This document shows, piece after piece, positions 8,086 to 16,664 of a stretch of DNA of 64,000 nt (position 1 is the stretch's first letter; each line of letters opens with the position of its first letter). Both the position numbers and the translations under genes were made by a program. This DNA is from Desulfurococcaceae archaeon MEX13E-LK6-19. Its GTDB lineage: Archaea; Thermoproteota; Thermoprotei_A; Sulfolobales; Desulfurococcaceae. The stretch is taken from contig CP072660.1 of assembly GCA_029637525.1 (NCBI GenBank), positions 1,327,612 through 1,391,611 of the forward strand, given 5' to 3'. A model generated the notes under the pieces. The model saw only the letters and a list, made by a program, of their open reading frames with translations. It was not told the origin of the DNA and ran no database searches.

Positions 8086-9018
8086 ATGTTATATATTAGG
8101 ATGGCTTCTCTTGATGATGTTAAGGGTATTGTTGAGGTTCATTGTTCTGGTGTTGATAAGTGGTATAAATGGGTTGATGGAAGGAGAATTGAGGCTAGTT
8201 ACGACGAGCTCAGCGTCTTGGATCGCTGGGGTCACGGCGGCCCATGGATGAGTATCGAGACATGCGCTATCCATATCAACTACGTGCTTGTCCACAACCA
8301 GTATCCTCTCGTGGCTCTACTTGACGGCAAGATTGTTGGTGAACTAGAGCTCTATATCGGTAAGGAGAAAGGAGTTCTCGGCAAAACAGCTTTCATCGAT
8401 ATACTCGAGGTCCATAGGGACTATAGGCGTAGAGGTATCGGTAGATCCCTTGTCAACAAAGCAATAGAGATCGCGAAAGAACGCAACTGTGATACCGTTA
8501 GTGTTTGGCCCGCTAAAGAAGCTGTGGGTTTCTACAAGAAATGCGGGTTCAACACCATTGCATACAATATAGTTAATGCAGAACTAGACATAGAAAACAT
8601 TAAACCACATAGCGTATCATATGATGTCAAGGAGTTTCCAAGCAACTATAATGTACTAGAGGATACATGGTTTATATCACCACGCATAGAGTCATCTTTC
8701 ACTGCATGGATTAAAAGCAGATGGAAATACGCTGTAGAAGAAGAGGTAGTAAAAACCATAGAAGGCTACATACCAGGACTACAGACAGCCTTTATCATTG
8801 AGAGCCTTTGGATGAATAAGGATACAGCTAGTCTATACCTTTGGATCAAAGACGTAGCCAGTTTACCTGAGGCTATAGATACAATGCTCGAGATCGCTAG
8901 AAACGCTGGGTTCAAGAAGCTACGCCTGATAATAGACAAAAACATATATGAAAGGTATGTCAAAAACTATCAGCATAAAATTATTGAACAGGAGATTGTT
9001 CTCTCAATAAAACTATAG
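8086..9018 (+). CDS. GNAT acetyltransferase with extra C-terminal domain
   Basis: 310 residues. The N-terminal GNAT domain starts LYIRMASLDDVKGIVEVH and contains ILEVHRDYRRRGIGRSLV (motif A) and AVGFYKKCGF (motif B). An insert of about 40 residues (WYKWVDGRR to HINYVLVH) widens the first half. The C-terminal 140 residues form a second alpha/beta half with no clear motif A. ATG at 8086 has GGTG 7 bases upstream, better than the TTG at 8080. General architecture parallels the oppositely oriented protein at 6722-7543. It is much longer than GNAT toxins (about 170 residues), so a toxin role is unlikely. Confidence 0.85.
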   Translation: MLYIRMASLDDVKGIVEVHCSGVDKWYKWVDGRRIEASYDELSVLDRWGHGGPWMSIETCAIHINYVLVHNQYPLVALLDGKIVGELELYIGKEKGVLGKTAFIDILEVHRDYRRRGIGRSLVNKAIEIAKERNCDTVSVWPAKEAVGFYKKCGFNTIAYNIVNAELDIENIKPHSVSYDVKEFPSNYNVLEDTWFISPRIESSFTAWIKSRWKYAVEEEVVKTIEGYIPGLQTAFIIESLWMNKDTASLYLWIKDVASLPEAIDTMLEIARNAGFKKLRLIIDKNIYERYVKNYQHKIIEQEIVLSIKL

Positions 9019-9072
9019 TTACGTACTCTTACGGTGTTAAAAACAATACATCTTCGTTGGGATTATTTTGTT

Positions 9073-9615
9073 TTAGATTTCGGATAATAATTCCCTCAAA
9101 TGTTCTATGTAGAGATCATCATTATAGAAGTCGTCTCCTACGGTGGTAACGAAGTTTGCTCTATCCCAGAAATCACTATACACTGTTTCAAGAGCTTCCC
9201 TGAATTCTTCGTCTGTCAAATACTTTGTCCTAATCTTCTCGAAACCATGGATTTTAAGTAATCGTGCAGTTTCATTTAACAACCTAACAATATCATGTAT
9301 TTTGTTCTCCTTACCTAGAAGACTAAGATATTCACCATAGTACTCAAGATATTCTAGGTCAGCAGCTAGTTTGTCTACAGATGCATTAAACAACGTTTCA
9401 TTACCTTCTTTTAGAGACTTAATAATATCTGCCAAGTCATCCCTTATCGGGACAAGACTCGCTCTAGCCAACGATTTTATGAAGCCATTCCTGCTAAACT
9501 CCTTGACCATAAGTTGATGGGTTACGTATACGGAGAAACCTATGGATAATATGAATAGAAGAACTATGGCAAGTACCTTCATACGATTTCTCTTACTGTT
9601 TTCACTCAAGTACAC
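9073..9615 (-). CDS. Membrane-anchored helical extracellular protein, unknown
   Basis: 180 residues. A basic start (NSKRNRMK) leads into a hydrophobic helix at about residues 13-33, then an all-helical, acidic domain with two N-glycosylation sequons (GNET, FNAS). It should be anchored by an uncleaved N-terminal helix with the rest outside. No family recognised. GTG 9615 is the longest start and has GGTGG just upstream; ATG 9582 is an alternative that still keeps the anchor. Divergent from the carboxypeptidase gene. Confidence 0.65.
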   Translation of the reverse strand: MYLSENSKRNRMKVLAIVLLFILSIGFSVYVTHQLMVKEFSRNGFIKSLARASLVPIRDDLADIIKSLKEGNETLFNASVDKLAADLEYLEYYGEYLSLLGKENKIHDIVRLLNETARLLKIHGFEKIRTKYLTDEEFREALETVYSDFWDRANFVTTVGDDFYNDDLYIEHLRELLSEI

Positions 9616-9762
9616 TATCCCACCCTTAGAGATTGAGTAATAGCAAATACTTCTTAGTTGTTTCTGAACTATACTAGTTTTTCTCTGTTTTCACTATAGG
9701 TGTTTTATTTTTGATTCGGTCTTAGACAAGTTTTTATTGCTGGGTAATGAATTTTGTTTTTC

Positions 9763-11283
9763 ATGGGAGGTGTTGTGGGCTTGTTTTCTAGGAAGAAGAT
9801 TATCAAGGAGATCCTGGATTACTATAGGAAGATCTGGGCTATTGGGCATGCTTTAAATCTTCTCCACTGGGACACAGAGACCTATATGCCTGAGAAAGGT
9901 GTTGTTGAGAGGAGTAGTGCTGTTGCCGAGCTTAGCGTTCTTGCCCAGAAGCTTATCACTGATGAGAAGTTTGTCAAGCTTGTTGAGAAGGCGGCCGAGC
10001 TCAAGGATCTTAATGATTATGAGAAGGGGTTGATTCGTGTCCTAGAGAGGACTATTAGGGTTGCAAAGAAGCTCCCGCCTAGACACGTCCACGAGTTCGC
10101 TAAGGTTACGCAGGAAGCTGTTGTCGTGTGGAGGAATGCTAAGAAGGCCAACAACTATGATTTATTCAAGCCTTATCTCAAGAAGATCATTGAGTTAAAT
10201 AGAGAGAAAGCAGAGTACCTAGGGTACAAAGAGCACCCTTATGATGCACTCCTGGATCTCTACGAGGAGGGTATGACTACACGCGAGGTAGAGGAGGTTT
10301 TCCGTGTACTCGAGCCCGGTGTTAAGAAGATCCTGGAGCGTGTTCTCGAGGAGAAAACGTATCCCCAAACACACCCGCTTGAGGAAGTAGAGTATAACAT
10401 CAGGGCTATGAAGCGTGTCAACGAGAGAGTCCTCAGGATACTCGGCTACCCATTCAACAGGGCTAGACTAGACGAGTCAGCACATCCCTTCACTATACAC
10501 ATGGGGATATTCGATGTAAGGATAACGACTAGGTATGAGGGCAAGGACTTCAAGAGGAGCCTCCTTGGGACAGTCCATGAATTCGGTCATGCTCTATATC
10601 AGCTACAGATCGATAAAAGGTTCTCCATGACACCACTAACAGAGATCACCTCACTAGGTCTCCACGAGAGCCAGTCCAGGTTCTGGGAAAACATTATCGG
10701 TAGAAGTATGGGCTTCGTCGAAACAATATACCCCATATTAGCCAAGAGCCTCAGGTTCATAAAGAACTATAGCCCCAATGACATCTACCTATACTTCAAC
10801 ACCGTCAAGCCCAGCCTCATTAGAACCGAAGCAGACGAAGTAACCTACAACCTCCACATAATCCTCAGGTTCAAACTCGAGAAACTAATGATAACAGGGG
10901 AAGTAAAAGCTGATGAACTCCCAGAACTATGGAACCAAGAAATGGAGAGACTCCTAGGGATAAAGCCCAAGACCTACAGCGAAGGCGTTCTCCAGGATAT
11001 ACACTGGAGCATGGGAAGCATAGGCTACTTCCCAACATACTCTCTAGGCACAATACTCGCGGCACAAATAAAGTACCATGCCGAGAAACAACTAGGCAAC
11101 ATAGACGAGATCGCTAGAGAAAGAAGATTCAAGCAAGTAAGAGAATACTTGAGAGAGAAAATACACCGTTGGGGCTCAGTGTATCCACCGAAAGAACTGC
11201 TTCAGAGAAGCTTTGGCGAGACAATAAACCCCGAGTACTTCATAAAATACCTAGAAGAAAAATATCTTCAAAAACAGTTTTAA
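9763..11283 (+). CDS. M32 family metallocarboxypeptidase (Taq-type)
   Basis: About 506 residues, the usual length of thermostable M32 carboxypeptidases, which remove C-terminal residues from peptides in the cytoplasm. Visible: KIWAIGHALNLLHWDTETYMP near the N-terminus, the zinc motif HEFGH at about residues 272-276, and HESQSRFWEN about 30 residues later, which carries the third zinc ligand, followed by the conserved IRTEADEVTYNLHI. Start is ambiguous: ATG 9763 is 27 bases after TTTTTATT and could be leaderless, while TTG 9781 has GGAGGTG at ideal spacing. Peptide catabolism fits the peptide importer at 60.7 kb. Confidence 0.95.
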   Translation: MGGVVGLFSRKKIIKEILDYYRKIWAIGHALNLLHWDTETYMPEKGVVERSSAVAELSVLAQKLITDEKFVKLVEKAAELKDLNDYEKGLIRVLERTIRVAKKLPPRHVHEFAKVTQEAVVVWRNAKKANNYDLFKPYLKKIIELNREKAEYLGYKEHPYDALLDLYEEGMTTREVEEVFRVLEPGVKKILERVLEEKTYPQTHPLEEVEYNIRAMKRVNERVLRILGYPFNRARLDESAHPFTIHMGIFDVRITTRYEGKDFKRSLLGTVHEFGHALYQLQIDKRFSMTPLTEITSLGLHESQSRFWENIIGRSMGFVETIYPILAKSLRFIKNYSPNDIYLYFNTVKPSLIRTEADEVTYNLHIILRFKLEKLMITGEVKADELPELWNQEMERLLGIKPKTYSEGVLQDIHWSMGSIGYFPTYSLGTILAAQIKYHAEKQLGNIDEIARERRFKQVREYLREKIHRWGSVYPPKELLQRSFGETINPEYFIKYLEEKYLQKQF

Positions 11284-11344
11284 GCAATAATACATTTCTT
11301 TTATTAGACCATCAATACTGCCATAAAGTCCTTATTGGTGTTGG

Positions 11345-11354
11345 CTATATATAG
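11345..11354 (+). promoter_or_regulatory. TATA box of the tandem C/D-like RNA
   Basis: CTATATATAG is centred about 27-30 bases before the first C-like box at 11381, the spacing expected if transcription starts at about 11377-11380. Confidence 0.45.
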
Positions 11355-11377
11355 CTATTATGATTTAATATATAATT

Positions 11378-11450
11378 GAAGCGATGAAGAGCGAACCCGT
11401 GTCAGAGCGTTACTTAACGCGATGAAGAGGGTCGGCGAAGCAGAGCAACA
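11378..11450 (+). ncRNA. Tandem box C/D-like sRNA with variant boxes
   Basis: Two 28-base units share both ends: GCGATGAAGAG (11381-11391 and 11419-11429), 11 variable bases, then CAGAGC (11403-11408 and 11441-11446), separated by GTTACTTAAC. This is the C-guide-D'-C'-guide-D layout of an archaeal methylation guide, with C boxes GCGATGA and D boxes CAGA. In the kink-turn model the G-A pairs and the C-G pair are kept, and U-U becomes U-A, so folding is still possible. TATA-like sequence lies upstream and a TTTTT tract (11451-11455) right after. Guides would be 11389-11402 and 11427-11440, each predicting a G target by the D+5 rule. The remainder of the 11284-11579 gap is A/T-rich with nothing else visible. 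Confidence 0.6.
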
Positions 11451-11579
11451 TTTTTGTAAGAAAACAGGATTCTAGTTAGCTTATGATTTTGAGAAAGATG
11501 TTCTTCTTTATACACTATAATTTTTATTTTAGGGTTATGATGTTATGATATTGAGCTTAGAGTAATTGGGTGCTTTAGG

Positions 11580-11939
11580 GTGGTTACTGGGTATTGTGTT
11601 GTTATACTAGGTCTTATTAGCTGGGTTGCTATTATCTGGTGTCTACTGTACGTGGTTAAGAAGAAGTATTTTGTCATTGACTACAGTAGGTGTACATCAT
11701 GTAGTTTTAGAAGTGTATGTTCTAGACTTAAATTAAACAAGATATTCCCTCCGACCAGGAGAGCAAAACCTATACCATGGGGTATGAGATTACTGATAGC
11801 TTTAATACCTGTTGTAGGCTATTTTGTTATAATCTACCTGGTATCTATAGTAAATAATGAGCCAATAAATCTCTACTCGATGGTTCTCGGAGCAACGGTA
11901 GCAACAGCATTTTCATTGGTCATAGCTGGAGAACTATAG
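11580..11939 (+). CDS. Small membrane protein with cysteine cluster
   Basis: 119 residues. A hydrophobic helix at about 5-26, then a positively charged segment with CTSCSFRSVC (three cysteines in ten residues), then two hydrophobic helices at about 70-89 and 98-117. The cysteine segment lies between helices 1 and 2, next to KKK and RRAK, so it is probably cytoplasmic and might bind metal or be redox-active. Starts with GTG at 11580; GGGTG is about 8 bases upstream. No family recognised. It faces thiL tail to tail. Confidence 0.6.
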   Translation: MVTGYCVVILGLISWVAIIWCLLYVVKKKYFVIDYSRCTSCSFRSVCSRLKLNKIFPPTRRAKPIPWGMRLLIALIPVVGYFVIIYLVSIVNNEPINLYSMVLGATVATAFSLVIAGEL

Positions 11940-11979
11940 GGAATACTGTACTTGGCTACTGCCATTATCTTATTGATGG

Positions 11980-12969
11980 CTAGCTAAGTATGGTCCATCC
12001 TTTGAATTGATCCCATCTGCGTGGTTTTAGCTCTCCATAACCTTCTATAGTGATTTGTTTGTCTTCAATTACTTCTCCTATTATCTTGAATGGTATATCG
12101 TAGTTTGTTAGTTCCCTAGTTATTTTGTCTAGGTATTTTTTGTCTACGACAAGTACTACACCGTATTCTTCTCCGCCGAAGAGTATGCGCTCCCAAATGC
12201 ATTTATCATTGTTTTTACAGTAGTCGTCGAGTTCCTTTGGGTATAGGGGTTTCTCTTTGATATGTATTCCTACTCCTGATGCCTTGGCTATAGTGTGTAT
12301 AGTATATGCAAGCCCGTCGCTTACATCCATTGTTGCATGGAAAGCTTTTGCATACCCTTGTATAATGCCTGCTGTCCTTACTTCGGTTATAGGTCTCTTC
12401 GTCTTCTCTACAACCCATTTGATATCCCTAGCTTTCTCGATACCATCCAGTGCAACAACTCCCATCGCGCCGTAGTTGTCTCCAGTCACGATAACAGCGT
12501 CCCCGGGCTTGGCGTTGTTTCTCGGGGGAGGATATGCTGTTGATGTGAAGCCTATTGCTGCTACAGTGATCCATGGGTCTTTCGAGGAGTTCGTGTCTCC
12601 TCCAAGGAACCTGACACCATAGTAACTACAGGCTTCACGAATACCCTTCATTAGGCTCATGATTTCTTCTATGCTCCACTCACGGGGGATCCCTATGCTA
12701 GCCATTACACCTTCGGGCCAGCCAGCTTTCGATACTATATCGCTTACGGTACCAGTTACCGCAGCCCATCCTATGTCCTCCAGTGTTCTCCATGGAAGCA
12801 AGGCTGATTCGATGCTATAGCCATCGATGCTAAAGAGGATCCTGGGTCCCTTCACAGTAATATCTCTCGCGTCATCGCCTTCAGGGAGTCTTTCTCCGTG
12901 AACCGGTTTATCGAGAAGCTTCACGATCATTCTAACTATCTCTTCTTCACCAACATCCCTTGCATACAT
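11980..12969 (-). CDS. thiL: Thiamine-monophosphate kinase
   Basis: About 329 residues of the AIR synthase/PurM-like fold. ThiL phosphorylates thiamine monophosphate to thiamine diphosphate with ATP. Features: DVGEEEIVRMIVKLL start, GDDARDI (Mg/ATP-binding acidic motif, here PEGDDA), DIGWAAVTGTVSDIVSKAG, FLGGDTNSS, MDVSDGLAYTIHTIA near the middle and FGGEEYGVVLVV. All are characteristic. Start chosen at ATG 12969 because it gives the family's usual N-terminus; an in-frame GTG at 12999 would be leaderless behind a TTTTATGA element. Divergent from sufC. Confidence 0.93.
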   Translation of the reverse strand: MYARDVGEEEIVRMIVKLLDKPVHGERLPEGDDARDITVKGPRILFSIDGYSIESALLPWRTLEDIGWAAVTGTVSDIVSKAGWPEGVMASIGIPREWSIEEIMSLMKGIREACSYYGVRFLGGDTNSSKDPWITVAAIGFTSTAYPPPRNNAKPGDAVIVTGDNYGAMGVVALDGIEKARDIKWVVEKTKRPITEVRTAGIIQGYAKAFHATMDVSDGLAYTIHTIAKASGVGIHIKEKPLYPKELDDYCKNNDKCIWERILFGGEEYGVVLVVDKKYLDKITRELTNYDIPFKIIGEVIEDKQITIEGYGELKPRRWDQFKGWTILS

Positions 12970-13192
12970 AGTGAACCCCGTTGTATGGTTCGAGTACACG
13001 TAAGGTAATCGGGCTAGTGTAGTATCATAAAACTCCTCCTTAAAACATGTAGTGTCCCGGAGAATACGGGTTTAGGTAGGGATAAATTGTTGCTCGGAGA
13101 TTAGTGTTCCCGCTGAGTGTAGCAGATAACCTGGATTAAGTGGGATAGATATAAAGTACTCCATATAGATTCACAATAGAGAGGTGGGCTAG

Positions 13193-13912
13193 GTGCCAGT
13201 ACTGGCGCTAGAGAACGTGAGCATCACGGTCAATGACTCCAGCAACATTATAGTAAAGAATGTCAGCCTTGATATTGAGCGTGGTGAAATAGCTGTTCTC
13301 CTTGGTCCAAATGGTAGTGGTAAGTCAACACTCTTGTATGGAATAATTGGTTTACCTAGATACAAGATTGTGACAGGGAAAATACTGTTCAATGGAGAGG
13401 ATATAACTGGGAAGCCTGTATGGGAGCGTGCCAGAGCAGGCATATCGTTGTTGTTCCAGAGCCCGCCTAGGATCAGGGTTAAGCTCGGGTATTTGGCTAA
13501 GAAGATAGCGTCCATGTATACGAGTCTTGAAGAAGTAAATACGCTTGTTAAAGAACTCAATGTAGAGTACCTGCTTGACAGAGATCTATACGATGGTTTT
13601 AGCGGCGGTGAAGTAAAGAGAACAGAGCTCTTCCTAACTATTCTACAGAAACCACGAGTAGCACTACTCGATGAGCCTGATAGTGGTGTCGATATTGATA
13701 GTATCAAGAGGATAGCATCGTATATCGATAAACTAGCTGACCAAGGCTCAGCTGTTCTCTTGGTTACACACCTAGGGTATATTCTCCGCTACCTCGATAA
13801 TCTTGGGAAAGGCTACATACTCATTAATGGGAGGATTGTCTATAGTGGTGATGCACACGACGTTATTAGGAAACTCCATCTCCACGGCTACAAGAGCTTC
13901 ATGAAGGAGTAA
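13193..13912 (+). CDS. sufC: SufC, ABC ATPase of Fe-S cluster assembly
   Basis: 239 residues. Soluble ABC ATPase with Walker A LLGPNGSGKSTLL (about residue 35), FQSPPRI Q-loop, signature FSGGEVKRTEL and Walker B VALLDEPDSGVDIDS; the DEPDSG/LD-type sequence and GGE-VKR signature are those of SufC, not of importers. It energises the SufBC(D) scaffold that builds Fe-S clusters in the cytoplasm. GTG start at 13193 behind GAGGTGGG. Followed by sufB 11 bases later, forming a two-gene operon, the minimal Suf system typical of archaea. Confidence 0.93.
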   Translation: MPVLALENVSITVNDSSNIIVKNVSLDIERGEIAVLLGPNGSGKSTLLYGIIGLPRYKIVTGKILFNGEDITGKPVWERARAGISLLFQSPPRIRVKLGYLAKKIASMYTSLEEVNTLVKELNVEYLLDRDLYDGFSGGEVKRTELFLTILQKPRVALLDEPDSGVDIDSIKRIASYIDKLADQGSAVLLVTHLGYILRYLDNLGKGYILINGRIVYSGDAHDVIRKLHLHGYKSFMKE

Positions 13913-13923
13913 TGGTGGTGTAG

Positions 13924-15015
13924 ATGACGGTTGAAGTAAGTATTGAGAAGATACTTAAGGAGGCTTTGTCTAAGGTAACACAGCTCGGATTCGAGGTTAC
14001 TAAGCAGGGCTCTATTGTCCTCAACGAGTCACTTGTTTATCACACGTTGTCTAAAGCATTAATGGAGTATGGTGTTATATATACTAGCATACGTGATGCA
14101 ATAAAGAATTACCCCGATCTAATAGAGAAGTATGGGTTCAAGAAAATAAAAATAGATCCCAAGAACATTGATGACGGAGTGTTTCTTTATGTTCCAAAGA
14201 ATACTAGGCTAGTCGACCCGATATACACGTGTTTCGTTCTCGGACGTAGAGGTGTTAGACAGAGAGTATACAACCTAACGATAATTGATGATGGTGGTGA
14301 AGCCGTTGCAGCCACTGGATGTTTGTCCCTCGTCGAAGAAGGCTATCACACGAGTTTCACTGAGGTATATGTTGGGAGGAATGCTAAACTCTACAAGATT
14401 ATGATACATAACTGGACGCCTTCAGTAGCAGTATCTACGGTCAAAAAGATTACTCTAATGGATAACGCTGTATACTATGATTACTACGTGAATTATACAC
14501 AGCTCAAGAAAATAAGTTTCATAACAGAAATATATCACGAAGGCAGCAACTCTGTTTCGAGAAGCGACACCATAGTTGTTGGTAAAGGAGAAAGCAACCT
14601 AGGATACACAACGACAGCATATCTTCTCGCAGCCGATGCCAGTGCCGAAATAATATCAAGACTCCTCGGCATGGATAAGAGCAGTATAGAATCCAGGGCA
14701 ACAATTGTAGCCGAAGTACCGGGTACAAGAGGTCATGTTGAATGTCATGGTCTACTGCTTAGCGACAATGCTACAATAGCAACAATACCCGTCTTGAAGA
14801 GTAGTACAAGCAATACAAACTTGACACATGAGGCAAGCATAGGGAGGATCTCTCAGGACGAACTAGAGTACCTTATGGCTAGAGGTTTTACTGAGGATGA
14901 AGCGATATCTATCATCATAAGAGGGTTCCTTGAGCTCGGGATAGAGAAGATACCGCCGAAACTCAGACCAATGGTAACAAGTGTACTCGATAGACTATCG
15001 GCGAAATCAATGTAA
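13924..15015 (+). CDS. sufB: SufB/SufD-family Fe-S scaffold protein
   Basis: 363 residues, shorter than bacterial SufB (about 470-490) but normal for archaeal SufB/D. The beta-helix core region is seen in repeated short strands from residue 120 to 290, and the C-terminal family signature LTHEASIGRISQDELEYLM followed by RGFTEDEAISIIIRGFLE is clear. Cysteines are few, so SufB versus SufD identity is not certain; with a single copy it most likely serves as the scaffold. ATG 13924 follows GGTG at 5 bases, within the sufC operon. Confidence 0.9.
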   Translation: MTVEVSIEKILKEALSKVTQLGFEVTKQGSIVLNESLVYHTLSKALMEYGVIYTSIRDAIKNYPDLIEKYGFKKIKIDPKNIDDGVFLYVPKNTRLVDPIYTCFVLGRRGVRQRVYNLTIIDDGGEAVAATGCLSLVEEGYHTSFTEVYVGRNAKLYKIMIHNWTPSVAVSTVKKITLMDNAVYYDYYVNYTQLKKISFITEIYHEGSNSVSRSDTIVVGKGESNLGYTTTAYLLAADASAEIISRLLGMDKSSIESRATIVAEVPGTRGHVECHGLLLSDNATIATIPVLKSSTSNTNLTHEASIGRISQDELEYLMARGFTEDEAISIIIRGFLELGIEKIPPKLRPMVTSVLDRLSAKSM

Positions 15016-15171
15016 CGCCAATACTGTTTCCTCCTACGCTTGTATTCCATGATAATAGTTTCTTTGATACTGTTTATCTTGTAGAAAGTGGAATAAACGT
15101 ACATGCGAAACATATTTTTGCGGGAAAAATACTGCAAAACCAAAGGAAAAAGCATGGGGGTGTGGAATGCA

Positions 15172-15885
15172 ATGAAGCCCAAGATACTGTTGATAAATGG
15201 TTCACCACGTAAATATGGTGCCGTATACAAGCTCTTGAAAATAGCTGAGAAAGGCGTTATTGATGCTGGTGGTGAGCCGAGAATTATTCATCTCTACGAT
15301 TACAATATCAAGCCTTGTATAGGCTGTGTATCTGATGAGCACTTGGTCTGCAGGTTCCCATGCATTATTAAGGACGATGACTTCAATAAGATCGGTGACA
15401 TGGTTCTGGAGAGCGACGGCATAATATTTGGTACACCAATATACTGGTACTCTGTATCAGGAGTGTTGAAGAACTTTATTGATAGGCTTACGAGTATGGA
15501 GAACATGATTTTTCACACGGGTAGAAGCCTTCTTGAAGGAAAAGTCGCTGGGTTCATAGCAACAGGTAATGATAGTGGTTCAATACACGTGTTAGCCTAT
15601 ATGATGGTGACAATGAATAGCATGGGTGTCCACATACCGGCATGGGCTATAGCATACCACCACACAGCTGATGATGTTCTGGAAGATGAGCAAGCCATTA
15701 GAGACTCCTACAACATAGGCTATAATGTAACCAAAGCTGCTGAGACGCTGAAAAACGTGGGCCCATGGTATAGAGCGAATATAGATCTCAATAAACTAGC
15801 TGAGATAGCGAGGGAAAGCGCTGAGAAAGAGAAAGCATCACAGTACCCGATTAGAGAGAAGTTCTATCGTGAATCACTTGGGTGA
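15172..15885 (+). CDS. NAD(P)H-dependent FMN reductase / iron-sulfur flavoprotein-like
   Basis: About 237 residues of flavodoxin-like fold. KILLINGSPRKYGAVYKLL is the FMN phosphate-binding loop; KPCIGCVSDEHLVCRFPCIIKDD carries four cysteines in a compact arrangement similar to iron-sulfur flavoproteins; FGTPIYWYSVSGVLKNFIDR is the second FMN-binding signature. Likely reduces FMN or quinone-like acceptors in the cytoplasm, or transfers electrons through an Fe-S cluster. Start set at ATG 15172, which has GGGGGTG at 10 bases and begins the fold directly; a longer frame from 15103 adds 23 unlikely residues. Located just after sufBC and overlapping the convergent ribL-like gene by 22 bases. Confidence 0.85.
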   Translation: MKPKILLINGSPRKYGAVYKLLKIAEKGVIDAGGEPRIIHLYDYNIKPCIGCVSDEHLVCRFPCIIKDDDFNKIGDMVLESDGIIFGTPIYWYSVSGVLKNFIDRLTSMENMIFHTGRSLLEGKVAGFIATGNDSGSIHVLAYMMVTMNSMGVHIPAWAIAYHHTADDVLEDEQAIRDSYNIGYNVTKAAETLKNVGPWYRANIDLNKLAEIARESAEKEKASQYPIREKFYRESLG

Positions 15886-16586
15886 CAATACTTTTCCTTG
15901 ATCTTCTCTATAATCCTTGATGTACTATACAGTTTTCCATCAACTCTATGAGGCAGTCTCTCGATCCTAATGTCCTTTAATCCCCGCTTCCTCAATTCCT
16001 CCAAAAGCTCGTTTTCCCGAGGCCATTGATCGGGTCCGAGCAGTATTATATCAGGCTTTATATCCTCTACAGGCTTTAAATAATCGTTCTCGTCGCCGAG
16101 AACAGCCTTGTAGACGTACTTGATGTTCTTTACAACCTCTAGCCTCTGTTCCTCGGGTACTATGGGTTCTCGTTTCTTAAACTTCTCGATACTCTTGTCC
16201 CGTGCCACAACAACGTATACTCTGCCCTTCTTCCATGCCTCCCTCAAATAGTATATGTGACCGGGGTGAATTATCTCGAAACTCCCGGCGACAAGTACTT
16301 TTGGTCTAGCAAGAAGCTTGCCTAGAGATTCCCATTCGATCTCTTCAAAACTAAGGTATCTCAGAGAATCAATAAGTCCTTCGGCATAAGCTATACAAGC
16401 AAGTGCTGTAAACAAGTCTTTCTTTTCCTCAAGATAATATTCTGCATCCTTCATATAAAGCTCGGCAGCTTCAACAAGCTTAGGGTATTTTTTATCAATA
16501 TCCTTGCTCCTGAGGCTATTGATAACCAGCTTGACGTTCTCTATATAGGCTCTCACTCTATCCTCGCTAGGAACCGAGTTGTACAA
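15864..16586 (-). CDS. ribL: FAD synthase (RibL-like) with N-terminal DUF357 domain
   Basis: 240 residues. The first 85 residues are helical and match the DUF357 type found fused to this enzyme in crenarchaea. From residue 95, VLVAGSFEIIHPGHIYYLREA carries the HxGH cytidylyltransferase motif (HPGH), and later STSRIIEKIK corresponds to the ISSTxI signature as STSRI. Archaeal RibL adenylylates FMN to FAD. TTG at 16586 with GAGGTG upstream. The 3' ends of this gene and the flavoprotein overlap; a flavoprotein beside an FAD synthase is suggestive but may be coincidental. Confidence 0.85.
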   Translation of the reverse strand: MYNSVPSEDRVRAYIENVKLVINSLRSKDIDKKYPKLVEAAELYMKDAEYYLEEKKDLFTALACIAYAEGLIDSLRYLSFEEIEWESLGKLLARPKVLVAGSFEIIHPGHIYYLREAWKKGRVYVVVARDKSIEKFKKREPIVPEEQRLEVVKNIKYVYKAVLGDENDYLKPVEDIKPDIILLGPDQWPRENELLEELRKRGLKDIRIERLPHRVDGKLYSTSRIIEKIKEKYCHPSDSR

Positions 16587-16664
16587 CTCTCTGCACCTCT
16601 AGGAAACTACTTGCCATGCCTTAGAGAAATAAAGACTAGTATGAAACCAAGTATACACAATACA

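Noticed and set aside
8086-9018. GNAT toxin of a toxin-antitoxin pair with the RHH protein
   Set aside because: The GNAT is 310 residues with two domains and is 115 bases downstream with its own ribosome site; known GNAT toxins are about 170 residues and overlap or abut the antitoxin gene.
11381-11446. Tandem 28-base units as a mini CRISPR array
   Set aside because: Only two units, the conserved parts are at both ends and the variable part is inside, there are no cas genes, and the boxes fit a guide RNA.
13347-13356. Another exact TTGGTTTACC
   Set aside because: It lies inside sufC and encodes I-G-L-P in frame, so it is best explained by coding sequence. It also shows that the motif alone is not proof of an operator.
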